In this document: in pieces, positions 20,055 through 32,999 of the stretch
Position numbering within the stretch: position 1 is the stretch's first letter
Layout of the letters: every line of letters starts with the position of its first letter
Source of the DNA: Lobosporangium transversale
Taxonomy: Eukaryota > Mortierellomycota > Mortierellomycetes > Mortierellales > Mortierellaceae
Reading direction: 5' to 3'
Length of the DNA stretch: 64,000 nt
Assembly (NCBI RefSeq): GCF_002105155.1
Contig: NW_019028980.1
Location: forward strand, 1,674,001 to 1,738,000
Notes under the pieces: generated by a model
What the model was told of the DNA's origin: nothing
Seen by the model: only the letters and a program-made list of their open reading frames with translations
Databases searched by the model: none
Position numbers and translations under genes: made by a program

Positions 20055-21363
20055 AGAAAAAAAAAAAATCGTATTTTCTTTTATTGCATTTTGCATGGAC
20101 CGGTGGAGGGGGGACTTGTGTGTTCCATAACACCCTCCGCTCCCTCAAGTTTTCTTTTATATTTTTTTCTACTATTTTCATTAACACACTTCAATAGAGG
20201 GAGAACACAAAATACCACAAAGCATCACATACCATAGCATAATGCATTTTATCATATTTTCATAAAAAAAACTTTTTTTTTTTTAATTTCAACATTCATC
20301 TATCAATCCTTTTTATCAATAAAGCCTTCTTTTTCTTTTTATTACTTTTTATGATTAATGTGCAAAGCAACGCCGAGCAACATTTACTTTAAAGTCTTTA
20401 AAATTAAGTTCGCAAGCCAGGAATGCATGCGCCACGTTCCAAAAGGAACAAGTAAAGATAAAGATCATCGTGCCATAAACCGTTAACCACCCCTTTCTTT
20501 CCCATACCCTTCATGTAGCCTCCTAAATCATTTTTTCTCACATTTACCACTACAACTAACTCTTCCATCCATTCATTATTTCATTCCTTCCTTTTTGTTT
20601 TTAAAAAAGCCCTGATACTTTATCTTTATTATCTTCTTTTAGAGGAAAAAGAAGAAAAAATCATGCGACAGAGGAAGAAATGAGGAAAAAGTAGAGGGAG
20701 AGACTTAGTGTAGGTGGGGGAGAATTTTTTTTCTTTTTTAAAATTTGATTCCCTGATATGAAATACTCTCCTATTATCTATTTATTTATTTTTTTTCAAG
20801 CATAAGCATAAATGATAGGAAATTAGTGCGTCTGGATGTGCACGGAACCAGTTCTAAATGCCAACAACAGGCTTTTATGCGCACGGGGTTTAATTTAATG
20901 TGCTTTGGGGATATTAACGTGCCTCTATCTCCCTCTATTCTAATCATACCCTACCCAACCAATTGAGATTTATTGCTAGACCAGAGCACTTTTTAGTTCA
21001 TCTAATTGCACGATATGTACTTTAAAAAAGCATCTATCGCTTACCTGAATGGAAGGATATGTAATCTATCTTGTTCTTTCATTATCGGTGGATTATGACT
21101 ATTAGGAGATAGCAACTCAAGTTGGTATATTTAAGAGTAAACCTGCTAGGGAAGGATCTGCGAGGTGATCCAACTTTCTACTCTATTGCATCACAGAAAA
21201 GAGTGTATATCGTAAAAAGCAGACGAGGTTGAGCATTATCATGGAGAAACAGTTCAATGGCTCTTTACAAAGGACAGATGCATAGTTAATGGTTAGCTCT
21301 TTTATTGAACTGATCTGTGGTATTTCGCAACTATGAATGCACCACTTCTTGCTATTCTCTGAT
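20055..21363. other. Intergenic, no gene seen
   Basis: AT-rich stretch between the convergent inhibitor gene and secreted-gene copy B. It holds pyrimidine-rich and poly(T) tracts and no supported coding frame or RNA. Confidence 0.55.
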
Positions 21364-22826
21364 TTATGCTGCCTCAAATTTGGGGATCGTAAGGTGGGAT
21401 CTATATGCTGATAATACGGCGTCCGAAACTAAGTGTTTCGCAGTGCCTTTAAAACCTGCAAATGTGAATGTGTTGCTCTCGCTTGTCAGGGAATCGTAGA
21501 TATCGGAATCGGTGAACGTGGTGGTGGCTCTCATAAAGTTATCACCCCGGGCCAAATTGACGTTCAGGAGCGTAATGGTTCCCTTCACGTCTTCATCAGC
21601 ATTGATCAAGTTGAATACAAGATCTCCCATTTTAATGCTAAGCTCCGAAGGGTTATGGACGTTAATCGTGTGTACTAGTGTGGTGACACCCGAATCAGCA
21701 TCCTTGGTGAGGCTCTCTAGCTTCACATGCTCTACTCTCTGAAGGTTATCCAAACCTCGCACAGTGACGGGGGCCGAAATACCGATGTTGGTGGCAGTAA
21801 GAGTCTTCGAGGAATCAGCACCATTGGACTCACTACCACTTGAAAGGCTAGGGACCTTATACCAAATATCAACATTCCCTCCGATGGCGAATGTATGCGA
21901 GGGTTTGGCAAACAGACTCGCAATAAAGTTGACGAATCCATCTTCATATCCTGGTACAGCCTTTAAAGGAGCTACTCCGACATTGGATTTGAGCATGCTG
22001 CCTTCGACCTCGGTAGGGGAGCTTGGAAACTCTGACATTCCGACTGCGACACCATTGTCCTTTTGTTGGAAAGAGAGAAAGAAGGAGGAAAAACTGTCAG
22101 CACTGCGATTCAACCTTTAGTCGCAGAGGATGTCAAGGTATGCAAGATAAGCTACTTACAATGATGTTATACTAAGAAGCCAAAGAGGAGAAAGAGTAAG
22201 AGGATATTAGTAGTTAGTACCTTTTCTTCTGTTGATCATGCAGGGTTCTTTGCAAAGAAGCAGACCATCCACTTACACGAGTAGCAAGCTTCTTAATAGG
22301 CCAGCTGATTCCAGGGATCGAGGCCAATTTTACTTGCAGATTCGGTAAGGTTAAAGGCATAGAAAATGGTTCAGTGCTTGTGAAATCGATATCGAAATCG
22401 CCAAGGCTAACCTCTCGGACAAAGCCGAAATCAGTCTATATGATGTTAAAGAAAAGAGAATTATAAATAACTCTATCAATATTGTATATACTCTACCTCA
22501 AAAAGGATTAATAACAAAAGGGAAGCAAAAGAAAAAATAACTTACCGCGGCAGCTGCAGCGCATTCTGGGGTCCAAGCATCTTCACCCTTCATGAAGGCA
22601 CTACAGTATGAATATATAACCATGATAAGTTTGCAAAGTAGTTTTTCCTTCAAGGTGATGGTATTTATCTATAAATCACAACTATAAAGACAGCAGACAT
22701 TTACCTCGCGAAACAACCAAAGACTTTGGTTCCATCGACAACTCTCTTGGACATCGATGGCATTGCCAGAGCAGTGGCAGTGAATGCAATAGCACTTGTA
22801 GCTAGGACTTGAGTAGAGACTTTCAT
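21364..22826 (-). CDS. Secreted DUF3712/LEA14-like protein, copy B
   Basis: Divergent paralogue of copies A and C with the same architecture: exons 22705-22826, 22546-22600, 22277-22435, microexon 22160-22171 (YNII) and 21364-22059, about 347 aa. The signal peptide region is identical apart from single substitutions after the dibasic site. The last exon differs widely (LKSNVGVAPLKAVPGYEDG, LTATNIGISAPVTVRGL) yet keeps length (696 nt) and the NVHNPSELSIKMGDLVFN motif. The introns next to exons 1-3 are nearly identical to copy A, while exon 4 is much more divergent, which points to gene conversion of the 5' half. Function unknown. Confidence 0.75.
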
Positions 22827-22947
22827 GGTTGAAGGAACTGTGCTTTTTGTTGTATTTGTTATCTTGATTGAAGGGTGGAATGTGGAGGGATATTTATATC
22901 AAAATCACAAAAGCTAAGAGTAACCAGATTCTAGTTTGTAAAGAAGG

Positions 22948-22981
<34 letters not shown>

Positions 22982-22983
<2 letters not shown>

Positions 22984-24347
22984 ACACATAAGAATAGAAT
23001 AGAATAGATTATAGAGCCACTTCTCCTCAGAACTGTAGCAATGCTACTTCAGTCATTTACATGTACATTCCGACTACTTACTGTTCCGACTCCTGGGCTG
23101 TTAATCTAAACTGGCTTAAAGTAACAACTTTTATATGAAATTCCATAGTTCTAGCCAAATTGAGCACAGCAGTGGCAGAGATGCCACTCTCATTTCAGTT
23201 ACCCCTTTGCGTTTAACCCTTGAGTGATAGGCTGTTTTGCTCCATATCAGGGTGTTAAGGTATTACCATTGGTCAAAATAGTTCTCGATCTCACCAATAT
23301 ACTATCCCCGGACAGAATCAACTCCATTTCACCCAAGACGGCATTCTTAGTTCTGAATGGAGGGGGACAATTACGGTATCTACTCTACTTATCGCAATGT
23401 CCCCAACCTCATAGTTAACCAGCTCGTACTCGAGGCGTGTAGACCTTTGAAGCTATTATACAACCCCTCCATTGTCAAAAATAATGGTAATATGACTTCT
23501 TTTTAACTGCTCAAAGAATGGATGGCTAGCAGAAATACGGATATCTCGATCGCATATACACATTGCTAACAACAGTTTAGGATATAGCTTAAAAAAAGAG
23601 TAGAAATAAAAATGAAAAAGTATGGGATATCTTCATCTTAAAGCCGTAAGCATTTGTAGCCGGTCCAATGCTTTCTAGGCATGAACACTGACTTACTCTG
23701 AAGCATTTAGGCATCAATGCTTCGGTTAACGTGATCCTTAGGAGCTTGATTCATTAAACTTCTGAGATACAGAGCATCAACGTATCCTTGGGAGCTTGTC
23801 TTTTGATAGCACTCGAGAGCTATCGAATAGTCTTTTGGTACTGCTTTATTGTGTTCGTACATATAGCCTAGGTAATACTGAGCGGTGTCATGCCCTTGCT
23901 TTGCTGTATTGAGATGCCAGTCAACGACAATGGAATAATCCTGAGAAGCTTCTTTGCATTGAGTGTGCATGTAGCCTAGGTCACTCTGAGCGGTGGTCTT
24001 ATCTTGATTGACTGCCTTAAGCCAGTCAGTGGCAATCACATAGTCTTGTGGAACTTTGGCCATATGCGTACATGTAGCCTAGATTACTCTGAGCATCAGT
24101 ATCCCCTTGGTTGGCTACTTTAGACATCAGTCAACAGCAATCGAAAAGTCCTGTGTAACCCTTTTGCCTCAAGCGTATATGTGGCCTAGATTGCTCCGAG
24201 CGATGACATTTGCTTCTCAGCCGTCTTGAAGAGCCAGTCTGTCGCATATTTAGTCTAATTGCATATGAACATCAACACGTACAGACGTACAAGAGGGGCT
24301 ATTTATGACTTCTTGGAACTACAGCCTTAATACTATAGTTCACTCAG
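22982..24347. repeat. Segmental duplication, B upstream flank (pairs with 6351-7730)
   Basis: Begins at the poly(A) tract 22952-22981 upstream of copy B. It is near-identical to the flank of copy A for about 900 bases, then less similar. It includes the Sel1 relic. Confidence 0.85.
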
Positions 24348-24693
24348 TATTGGGATGGTTGTGTCCACATCAAATATCATTGAACATCAAAGCGACTGAT
24401 ATCACATTATGAGGAGTGCCAGCAGTAGACATTCACCACTATCATCAGGAGTATCATTATTTTTGCTGTCCTTATTATTCAAAACTATCGCTCATGAGAA
24501 AGGATAGAGTCGCTTTGCCTTTCTTTATATGGACTGCATCTTTGTAAGCAGACACAATGCCATACCAGCAGATGATATACCATTGTGTTTGACGGTCATA
24601 CCGAGGCTCAATATTGTAAGTCTGACACTGGGATTGGTGGCCATCCAAATTGACAAGACGAAATACCTGAAGTTTTCCCTCAATTGATGCCAT
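23700..24693 (-). pseudogene. Sel1-repeat gene relic, copy B
   Basis: Exon-1-like frame at 24475-24693 (MASIEGKLQVFRL..., SAYKDAVHIKKG) and a decayed repeat segment at 23707-24063 (DYSIVVDWHLNTAKQG, AQYYLGYMYEHNKAVPKDYS). The roughly 700-base linker and N-proximal repeats present in copy A are missing: similarity to A jumps from about 7730 to about 8430 at position 24347. No continuous frame links the parts. Confidence 0.75.
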
Positions 24694-27126
24694 GATCCAT
24701 GGCTGTTAGTGGTGTATTGCTTGTGGTAGTAGTATTGTATGGATGATGGTTAGGAGCAAAGACAGTAGGGATTGAAGGGGTCAATGAGCAAGGGCAGAAT
24801 GAAAAGCTTTAAAGAAGGAAGAGTGTTAAGAAAGATGAAGATAAAGAGTTTAAGGGAAAGAGGGCTTCGACGAAGCCATTAAACAAATCGAAAATCAAGG
24901 GACAGTTTGTCCCACCCATAGTAGATTCCTGCCAACTTGATGTCATTGCCATCTCAGTCGCAGACTACAGTTTTGTTCCAGGTCTGTCAACACTCCTTGC
25001 TGTGCTATCTCTTAGTGTTCTCAAAGAGGAGTTCCTGATCGTCGGTTCCATGGTATTTAACGATGGATTATGTACTAAACATACAGTGCTGGCTTCTACA
25101 ACAAGGGCGGAGCTTGTTCACTTAAAATGCTGCCTTTACCTCCAGCACAAAGGCCTGTGGATGAGGAAAAAAAAAAAAGAAGTCCGAAGGGTGAACAAGG
25201 AGGTGGCAGCTGTAGTTGGTGTGCTTGCGAATACGAATAAGTCTGTTGGGATGGATCTTCGAGGCGGCTTAAACAGGAGTCGCCAGTTTATTTGAACCAG
25301 TCTTTACTTCAGCTCTAGTCATTCATAACAAAGAGAAGTGTATAGCAGAAGCAGGCGCCTTGCATTCGACTTGATACTGAGCATTTGCTAAACTGTTGAT
25401 ATTGACCATTGACATGGAGGATAGATCGATGCTTCTTCTATAGGGATGGATGCATGGTTGACACTTTTATTGGACTCATCCGTGGCAATCTGCAACTACA
25501 AAGTTCTACTTCTTACTATTCCGTTATCTCGCTGTAACTTTGATTTACGCAGTTTCAAGTTTGGGGATCGTAATGTGGGACCTAAATGAACACAATGCCT
25601 TGGTCGCGACAAAATGCTTGGAAGAGCCTTCAAACCCCACAATTGTGAATGTATTGCTCTTGGCTGTTAAGGTATCGTAGACATCGAGATCACTGAATGT
25701 GACAGTAGCAGGCACAACATTGTCACCAATGGCCAAGTGTAGGTTTGGGATTTTTACAACTCCCACCAAGTCTCCAATATCGTTGAGCATGTTGAACACA
25801 AGGTCCCCCAACTTCATGCTAAGCTCCGAAGGGTTATGGATATTAATCATGGTTTCCGCTGTGGTGACGTCCGAGTCAGCATCCTTGGTGAGACTCACTA
25901 GCTCCACATACTCCATCTCTGGGAAGTTATTCAAACCTCGTATAGTGACGGGGCCTGAGAGGCCGACGTTAGTAACGGTTAGAGTCTTGGAGGAATCAGC
26001 ACCACTTGAAGCACTGTTCTCTGAAAGGCTAGGAAGCTTGAACCAAACATCAGTGTTCCCACCAACGGCAAATGTATGTGAGGGTTTGGTTATCAGATTC
26101 GCGATAAAGTTGATGAATCCATCCTCATGTCCTGGTATAACGTTTAAAGAAGTCTTCGCAACCGGGACCATGAGAGTGCTACCTTGGACCTCGGCAGAGA
26201 CGCTTGGAAACTCTAACCTACCGACTGCGACACCATTGTCCTTTTGTTGGAAAGAGAGAAAAGAGGAAGAATTGTCAAAGCTTTGATTCATTGTTCAGTC
26301 GCGGAGATGTCGAAATATGCAAGATATTTTACTTACAATGATATTTTGCTAAGGAACCAAAGAGGAGAAAGAGTAAGAGAATATTAGCCGCTATTACTTT
26401 TCTTTTGATGACCTCGCAGTGGTCCTTGTAGGGAAACAGGTCATCTACTTACATGAGCAGCAATCTTGCTTATAGGCCAACTGATTCCAGGGAACGAGGC
26501 CAATTTCACCTTCAGATTTGGTAAGGCCACAGGCATAGACAATGGCTCAGAGCTTGTGAAATCGATATCGAACTCGCCAAGGCTAAACTCTCGGACAAAG
26601 CCGAAATCAGTCTATATGATGTTAAAGAAAAGAGAATTATAAATAACTCTATCAATATTGTATATACTCTACCTCAAAAAGGATTAATAACAAAAGGGAA
26701 GCAAAAGAAAAAATAACTTACCGCGGCAGCTGCAGCGCATTCTGGGGTCCAAGCATCTTCACCCTTCATGAAGGCACTACAGTATGAATATATAACCATG
26801 ATAAGTTTGCAAAGTAGTTTTTCCTTCAAGGTGATGGTATTTATCTATAAATCACAACTATAAATACAGCAGACATTTACCTCGCGAAACAACCGATAAC
26901 TTTGGTTCCATCGATAACTCTCTTGGACATCGATGGCATTGCCAGAGCGGTGGCAGTGAATGCAATAGCGCTTGTAGCTAGGACTTGAGTAGAGACTTTC
27001 ATGGTTGAAGGAACTGTGCTTTTTGTTGTATTTGTTATCTTGATTGAAGGGTGGAATGTGGAGGGATATTTATATCAAAATCACAAAAGCTAAGAGTAAC
27101 CAGATTCTAGTTTGTAAAGAAGGGGT
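24642..27126. repeat. Segmental duplication, copy C (pairs with 3840-6350)
   Basis: Near-identical to block A. Its right end is at the promoter of copy C, where the poly(A) tract is only six bases and the sequence turns unique after 27126. Confidence 0.9.
25545..27002 (-). CDS. Secreted DUF3712/LEA14-like protein, copy C
   Basis: Same five-exon structure as copy A at an offset of 20,802: exons 26881-27002, 26722-26776, 26453-26611, microexon 26337-26348 and 25545-26240, about 347 aa. The signal peptide, dibasic site and last exon are identical to copy A. Unlike A and B, its upstream flank past the TATA-containing promoter is unique. Function unknown; the product should be secreted. Confidence 0.75.
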
Positions 27127-27849
27127 TAAAAAATGAATAGAGTACAGTCGAATTCTGGTTTTCTGAACGATACACAGTGGACAATTTTAAAGTTTTACTG
27201 CAAGCTCTTGAACAATGGACTTCATTGCTTCATATTGGGATGTTAAGGCACCGCCATTGGTTAAAATGGTTCTCTATCCCACTAATATACCATTGTTGGA
27301 CAGAACCAGCTCCGCCTCACTATTGCTGTAGCACCAGGGCGGCATTCATATCATAGTTCCAAATGGAGGGAGACAACCACAGTATATTCTGTACTCAGTA
27401 GATTATCCTTGAGTCCATAGTCAACCAGCTTGCATTCGATTTGTTCAGACTTATGGGACCATTCTAGAGCCTTTTGTGCGTCTCAAACTACTTTATTTTA
27501 ATGCTTTTTTACATAGTCAAAAGAATGGACACCTAGCAATAATGTGGATATATTGTCTATCTAGACATATATGTAAAAAATAAAAATAAATAAAAAAAAA
27601 AAAAACTAGTTCAAAAGTGAAGAAAGGATCTATAGTCTCATTGCGCGCTCGAAATCACAAATGAAAGATATCGGATATCGAATATCAAGGACCTCTCTGT
27701 CATTATAAAAAATGATGTGACATATTTAGGAATATTTCAGATTGAGTACATCTTAAAGCTCCAAGCACTTGCAGCCGGTCATTTACTCCCTGTGCATTAA
27801 CATCACCTTAGTATACGGCCATTGGATATAACCTCGCTTCATCATGATC

Positions 27850-29077
27850 TTAAGGAATTCCCTTCCTCTCTTGGGTCATTGAGTCCATGAGGCGCTGAGC
27901 ATCAGCTATTCCTTGGTCGGCCGCCTTTTGGAACCAATCCATAGCTTTCGAATAATCCTATGTAACCCCTTGGCCTTGAGCGTACATGTGGCCTAGATTG
28001 CTCTGAGCAACGGCATTTCCTTGCTCAGTTGCCTTGAAGCACCAGTCCATGGCTTTCGAATAGTCTTGTGAAATCCCTTTACCCTCAAGATACATATAGC
28101 CTAGATTACTCTGAGCATCATCATCTCCTTGCTTGGCTGCCTTGAGATACCATCCAAAGGCTTTCGAATAATCCTGTGAGACGCCCAAGCCTTGGTAATA
28201 AATGTAGCTCAGCTTCCTTTGAGCAGCGACATTTCCTCCGAAGAGCGTTCTGAGGCATCTCTTGATGGCATCCGGTTGATTCTTTGAACTCTCTTTGGAC
28301 ACATTGCTTGCATTGATCTGATCCATGGCATTCCCCGGTAGGGTCTGTATACCAGGCGACTCTACTTTTGAATCCGCAATCCCTTCAACAATTGCTTTTG
28401 CCAAAGTTACTGAATCTTAGCTTGGAGGATCCTCTAAGTGAGGCCCAATTACTGTTGAAGAAGTTGCGCCATTATGTCTTCCGAAAAAACCCTCTATATC
28501 TGTCTTGAGACCTTGGTGGTTGTCACTGTTACCTTTTCTGACAAGACTAGAGACAGTTGCTTGAGATGCCTCTGTGGGTGCTGGTTCATCCATTCTTCCT
28601 CCTTGAATTATTGTTGAGTCTGGATGTGATTCTCCCGGATTGCTTGTCTGAGAGGAAACGACTATATCCAGTACAATATCAGACTCTGCACGGATTCGGA
28701 GTGGCTTTATACTATTTTGGAGTATTGAAATGGCTGTGTTCACATCAAATATCATCCAAAGTCAAAACAGTTGATATCACAATATGAGAAGTGGCAACAG
28801 TAGCCGTTCACCACTATCATTATCAACATCGTTATTTTTATCATTTTTATCCTTACTATTCAAAATTGTCGTCCATGAGAAAGGATAGAGTCACTTTTCC
28901 TTTCTTTATATGAGCTGCATCTTTGTAAGCAGATGCAATGTCATTCCAGAGAATAGTGTATTGTTGTGTTTGGCGGTCAAACCGAGTCTCAATATATTGG
29001 ATATCTGATACTGGATTCGGTGACCCATCCAAGTTGATGAGACGAAATGCTTAAAGTTTTTCATCAATTGATGCCAT
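27850..29077 (-). pseudogene. Sel1-repeat gene with three nonsense codons
   Basis: Full-length relative of the intact gene at 29935-31669. Exon 1 starts at 29077 but has TAA at 29051-29053 (CAA in relatives). The linker at 28417-28755 ends in TAA at 28417-28419 (TAC in relatives). The repeats at 27958-28404 end in TAG at 27958-27960 (CAG expected), after which the frame continues through another repeat to about 27850. Otherwise the reading frame is well preserved, so inactivation looks recent. Two of the three lesions are C-to-T changes in a CA context. Confidence 0.8.
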
Positions 29078-29934
29078 GGCCATTAATGATGTATTACTTG
29101 TAATAGAGACACTCTATGTATGATGTTTAGGAGCATAAGGAAGATGGGGTTGAGAGGGACAATGGGTAAGAGCAGAGTGAAAGAGGCTAAAGAAGGAAGA
29201 AGCTTAAGAGAGATGAATATAGAGAGTTTAAGGGAAACAGGGTTTCGGCGAAGCCATTTACTGAAATTAAAAAAAAAAAATTCGATGAAAATGAATTAAA
29301 CAAATCGAAAATCAACATCTTTGAACCCAGTTCGAATGCTTTGGCCCATCATTAAAGTAGATTCCTGTCAACTTGATGTCATTGCCATATCGGTCGCTGA
29401 CTTCGCATTTCTCCTCGGTCTGTCAACACCTTTATGTATCTCCAAAGAGGGGCTCCCGACCCTCGACCATATGCTATTCATTGACAGTAATATATATCAA
29501 ATAAAAAGCATTGGTTTCTACAATTAGGGAAGAGCCAGGTTTACCGAAAAAAAAAAAAAAAAAAAAAAAAAAACTCACCAGTCGTTTTTTTCAGATAAAT
29601 ACTCTGTAGTCTGCATTTTTTATTTTTTTTTATTTTGTCAAGCAAAAACGAATACAATAGCTGATAGGAATGCAAATGTATTGATCGCACCACACATATA
29701 ATCAAAAAAAAATCCATGAGATGATGTTGCCTTCTATATCTAATAATCTCTTATAGTTGCTATGGCCGTTGCTTGTGCGTCAATGGCAAAATGGAGAGTA
29801 AACATTGTAAAAAAATAAAATCCTTTCTATTATTGTGAAGACCTTAGCAAGACCTATTCAGGAACGCTTTTTTAGGCTAAGTAACTTATACTCATAAGCA
29901 CTTGAGCCAACCCATCACTTTCTGATCCCCAATG
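29078..29934. other. Divergent Sel1 5' repeat and spacer
   Basis: 29078-29520 is a divergent version of the Sel1 promoter repeat (shared segments near 29230-29260 and 29340-29470). A poly(A) tract lies at about 29550-29572. The rest is unassigned AT-rich sequence. Confidence 0.55.
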
Positions 29935-31669
29935 CTATCTTGGTCTCCAGTTTTTTTGATACCATTGCTTTGCTTCAACATCGCGTTTAGGGGCCCCCTT
30001 TCCACCTTGAGACATTGATTTAATGAGGTGCTGAGCATCAGCATATCCCTGGTCGGCTACCTTGAGATACCACTTGATAGCCTTCGAATAATTCTGTGAC
30101 ACTCCTTTGCCATGCTCATACATGTGACCTAAATTGTATTGAGCGGTCGCATTCCCTAGCTTGGCTGCTTTGTAATACCAGCCAACGGCAATCGAATAAT
30201 CCTGTGGAGCTCCTTTGCCATGAGAGTACATAAACCCTAGGTTACTCTGAGCGGTAGCATGTCCTTGGTTGGCTGCCTTAAGGAACCAGTCCATAGCGTT
30301 CGAATAGTCATGTGGAACCCCTTTGCCATAGGAGTACATGTGCCCTAAATTACTCTGAGCGATGGCATTTCCTTGGTTGGCTGCTTTGAGATACCAGTCA
30401 ACAGCAATTGAGTAGTTTTGTGGAGCTCCTTTGCCATGGGAGTGCATGTGGCCTAAATTACTCTGGGCGATGGCATTTCCTTGGTTGGCTGCCTTGAGGA
30501 ACCAGTCCATAGCTTTCGAATAATTTTGTGCAACTCCTTGACCATGTTCGTACATGTAGCCTAAATGGATCTGAGCGGTGGCGTCCCCTTGCTTGGCCAC
30601 CTTGAGGAACCAGTCCATGGCTTTCGAATAGTCCTGTGAAACTCCTTTGCCGTGATAATACATGTGGCCTAAACTACTCTGAGCATCACCATCTCCTTGC
30701 TCGGCTGCCTTGAGATACCATCCAAAGGCTTTCGAATAGTCCTGTGAGACTCCTTTTCCATGATAGTAAATGTGGCCTAGCTTCCTTTGAGCAATGACAT
30801 TTCCTCGACGGATTCTGTTAAGACACCTGTCAATGGCATCCAGATGATTATTTGAATCTCCTTCGGGCATGTAATCTAGATCTAGATGGGCCTGGGCAGT
30901 AGCACCGTCTGGCAGAGTCTCCCCACCAAGCGATATCGCTTTCAAATCCGCACTCTCTCCAACAACCAATCCTATCGAAATTGCAGAATCGTAACTTGGA
31001 AGGTCCTCTGAGTGAAAATCACTTACTGTTGAAGAAGCTGCGCCATCATCTCTCTCGAAAATATCCTCCATATCTATCTTGAGGCCTTGACAGTCACCAG
31101 TGTTCCCTATTTTGGGAAGACTAGAGATAGCCGGTTGATATGACTCTGATGCTACCAATCCTTCTATTTCCCCTCCTTGAGATATTGTTGAGCCTGGATA
31201 TGCCTCTCTTGAACTGTCTGACTGAGGAGAAATGACTATGTCCAATGCAATATCGGGCTCTGCGCGGATCCGAAGTGGTATTATACTGTATTGGAGTATT
31301 GAAATGGTTGTGTACACACATCAGGTTTTGTTTAACATCAAAATAATTGATGTCACAATATGAGAAACAAGTAAAATGGTCAACTATCATTTTCTGTATC
31401 ACCAACTGTTACCACTTTTATTCTCGTTTTCGAAATCATAATTCTTACCATTCAGAATTATCGTCCAGAAGGAAGGATAAAATCATTTTTCCTTTCTTTA
31501 TATAAACTGCATCCTTGTAAGCAGAGACAATGTCACTCCAGAGGATGGTGTACTGTTGGGTTTGACGGTCAAGCCGGGCCTCAATATATTGTAAATTTGA
31601 TACTGGCGTTGGTGACCCATTCAAGTTGATAAGACGAAATGCTTGAATTCTTTTCTCAGTAGATGTCAT
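29935..31669 (-). CDS. Intact Sel1-repeat protein with conserved N-terminal module
   Basis: Two inferred exons: 31449-31669 and 29935-31285, 523 aa in one frame. Exon 1 encodes a compact module: AFRLINLNGS, NLQYIEARLDRQTQQY, ILWSDIVSAYKDAVYIKKGK, LSFLLDD. Every Sel1 relative in the window that keeps exon 1 has it. Exon 2 opens with IIPLRIRAEPDIALDIVIS, then a Ser/acidic linker. From about residue 240 it has seven to eight Sel1 repeats of 36 residues, consensus A-x-x-x-L-G-x-M-Y-x-x-G-K-G-V-x-x-D-Y-x-K-A-x-x-W-Y-x-K-A-A-x-Q-G. Sel1/TPR-like solenoids act as protein-binding scaffolds. This is the only clearly undamaged full-length member here. Partner and pathway are unknown. Confidence 0.85.
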
Positions 31670-31983
31670 GGTCGTTAATGATGTAGTGCTTGTGAGCGTA
31701 GTATTGTATGGATGATGGTTAGAAGGCTAAGGAAGAAGTAATCGATAAGGACAATGGACAGGAGCAAGGTGGGAAAGAGATTAAAGGGGGAGGTTTAGAG
31801 AATAAGGAGTTTCGGCGAAGCCATGGTTTGAAAATAGCACCGAGGCTGGGAAGACATTGACTGCTCTCAGCTTGTACCACCACTGATGCATCTGCATAGG
31901 AGAGGCACACAGCCTTTGACCATTTACATTTTCATTAGGCATAAAGCGTCGCTTTCAACAATAAAGAGAGAATTGGGTTTACC

Positions 31984-32014
<31 letters not shown>

Positions 32015-32187
32015 TTACCTTTTGGGGAACAAAAAAGTGCCTCATCAAGCCGCCAACAATTTCTTTTCCCTCATATATTTTACCTGCTCCATTTTTTTAT
32101 TTTTGGCGAGTAAACTGGTTTACATCACGTCGACGATGTCACACACATAACCAAAAGTACTTCAGGGAAAAAAAAAAAAAAAAAAAA
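31670..32187. other. Upstream region of the intact Sel1 gene
   Basis: Contains a degenerate form of the shared promoter repeat (TTTCGGCGAAGCCAT at about 31810) and poly(A) tracts at about 31983-32011 and 32167-32187. No gene seen. Confidence 0.5.
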
Positions 32188-32583
32188 TTAAAAGAACCCA
32201 GGGAGTTCTTTATCTAATGGTTTTATAACCTCAAGGGTGGTGTTGTTTGAGCGTCTTAAACACCTGTAATCCGGTCCAATATTTTCTTGGCCCATCTTGT
32301 TGGTCCTGCGACTTTTTACGCCAATGAGGGGGTTGAGTCTTGAGATACCAATTAGATCAAAGGGCTTTTGAATCGTCCTGTGAAACTCGATTGGCCTGAG
32401 CGCTTGCCACTCGTTGGCTGACGGGCTGTCTTGAGACACCAGTCGTAAAATCCGGTGAAACCCTTTTGTCATACATGATAGTGTTACATACGCGTGGCCT
32501 GGAATATTTCGGGCTCGGACACTTCTTAATTCGGCCTCCTTGAGACAAAACTTTCTATACACGTGCTTTGGTACGTGTAACAC
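32188..32583 (-). pseudogene. Heavily decayed Sel1 relic
   Basis: Frames on the minus strand hold scattered Sel1 fragments, for example RVSQDDSKAL and FHRTIQKPF, the latter being the shifted-frame reading of a repeat. Several frames must be combined to follow it, so it is an old dead copy. Confidence 0.5.
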
Positions 32584-32588
32584 ACCTC

Positions 32589-32619
<31 letters not shown>

Positions 32620-32999
32620 CCTGGGGCACTATTTTTGTTGAACGTTATAAACGATTGCCTTGGCTTTATCTGAACGTGTCTCAAAGAAAAGAATAGAGAG
32701 AGAACCAGAAACGGATATTGAAAAGCTTGTTAAAAAGTAAATTAATAGCAAGACAAATAAACTTCAACCTTTTTTTTTTTTTTATTATGGAACATGAAAA
32801 TGGAGTATTGGAATATTTATATATTACAAAAAAAAAAAAAAAAAAAAAAAAATGGATGCAATGAAAATGAATGAGCTGGAAGGAAGTGAAGGAAAAATTA
32901 TATGTACAATAGAATGATAAGAAGAACTTGAACTCAGCTGCAAAAAGAAAAAAAAAAAAATAAGAGCAAGCTTAAACCTTTTTTTTTTTTTTCTTCTTT
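32584..32999. other. Low-complexity spacer
   Basis: Poly(A) and poly(T) tracts (about 32589-32616, 32770-32783, 32827-32851) downstream of the Reg1-like gene. No gene seen. Confidence 0.5.
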
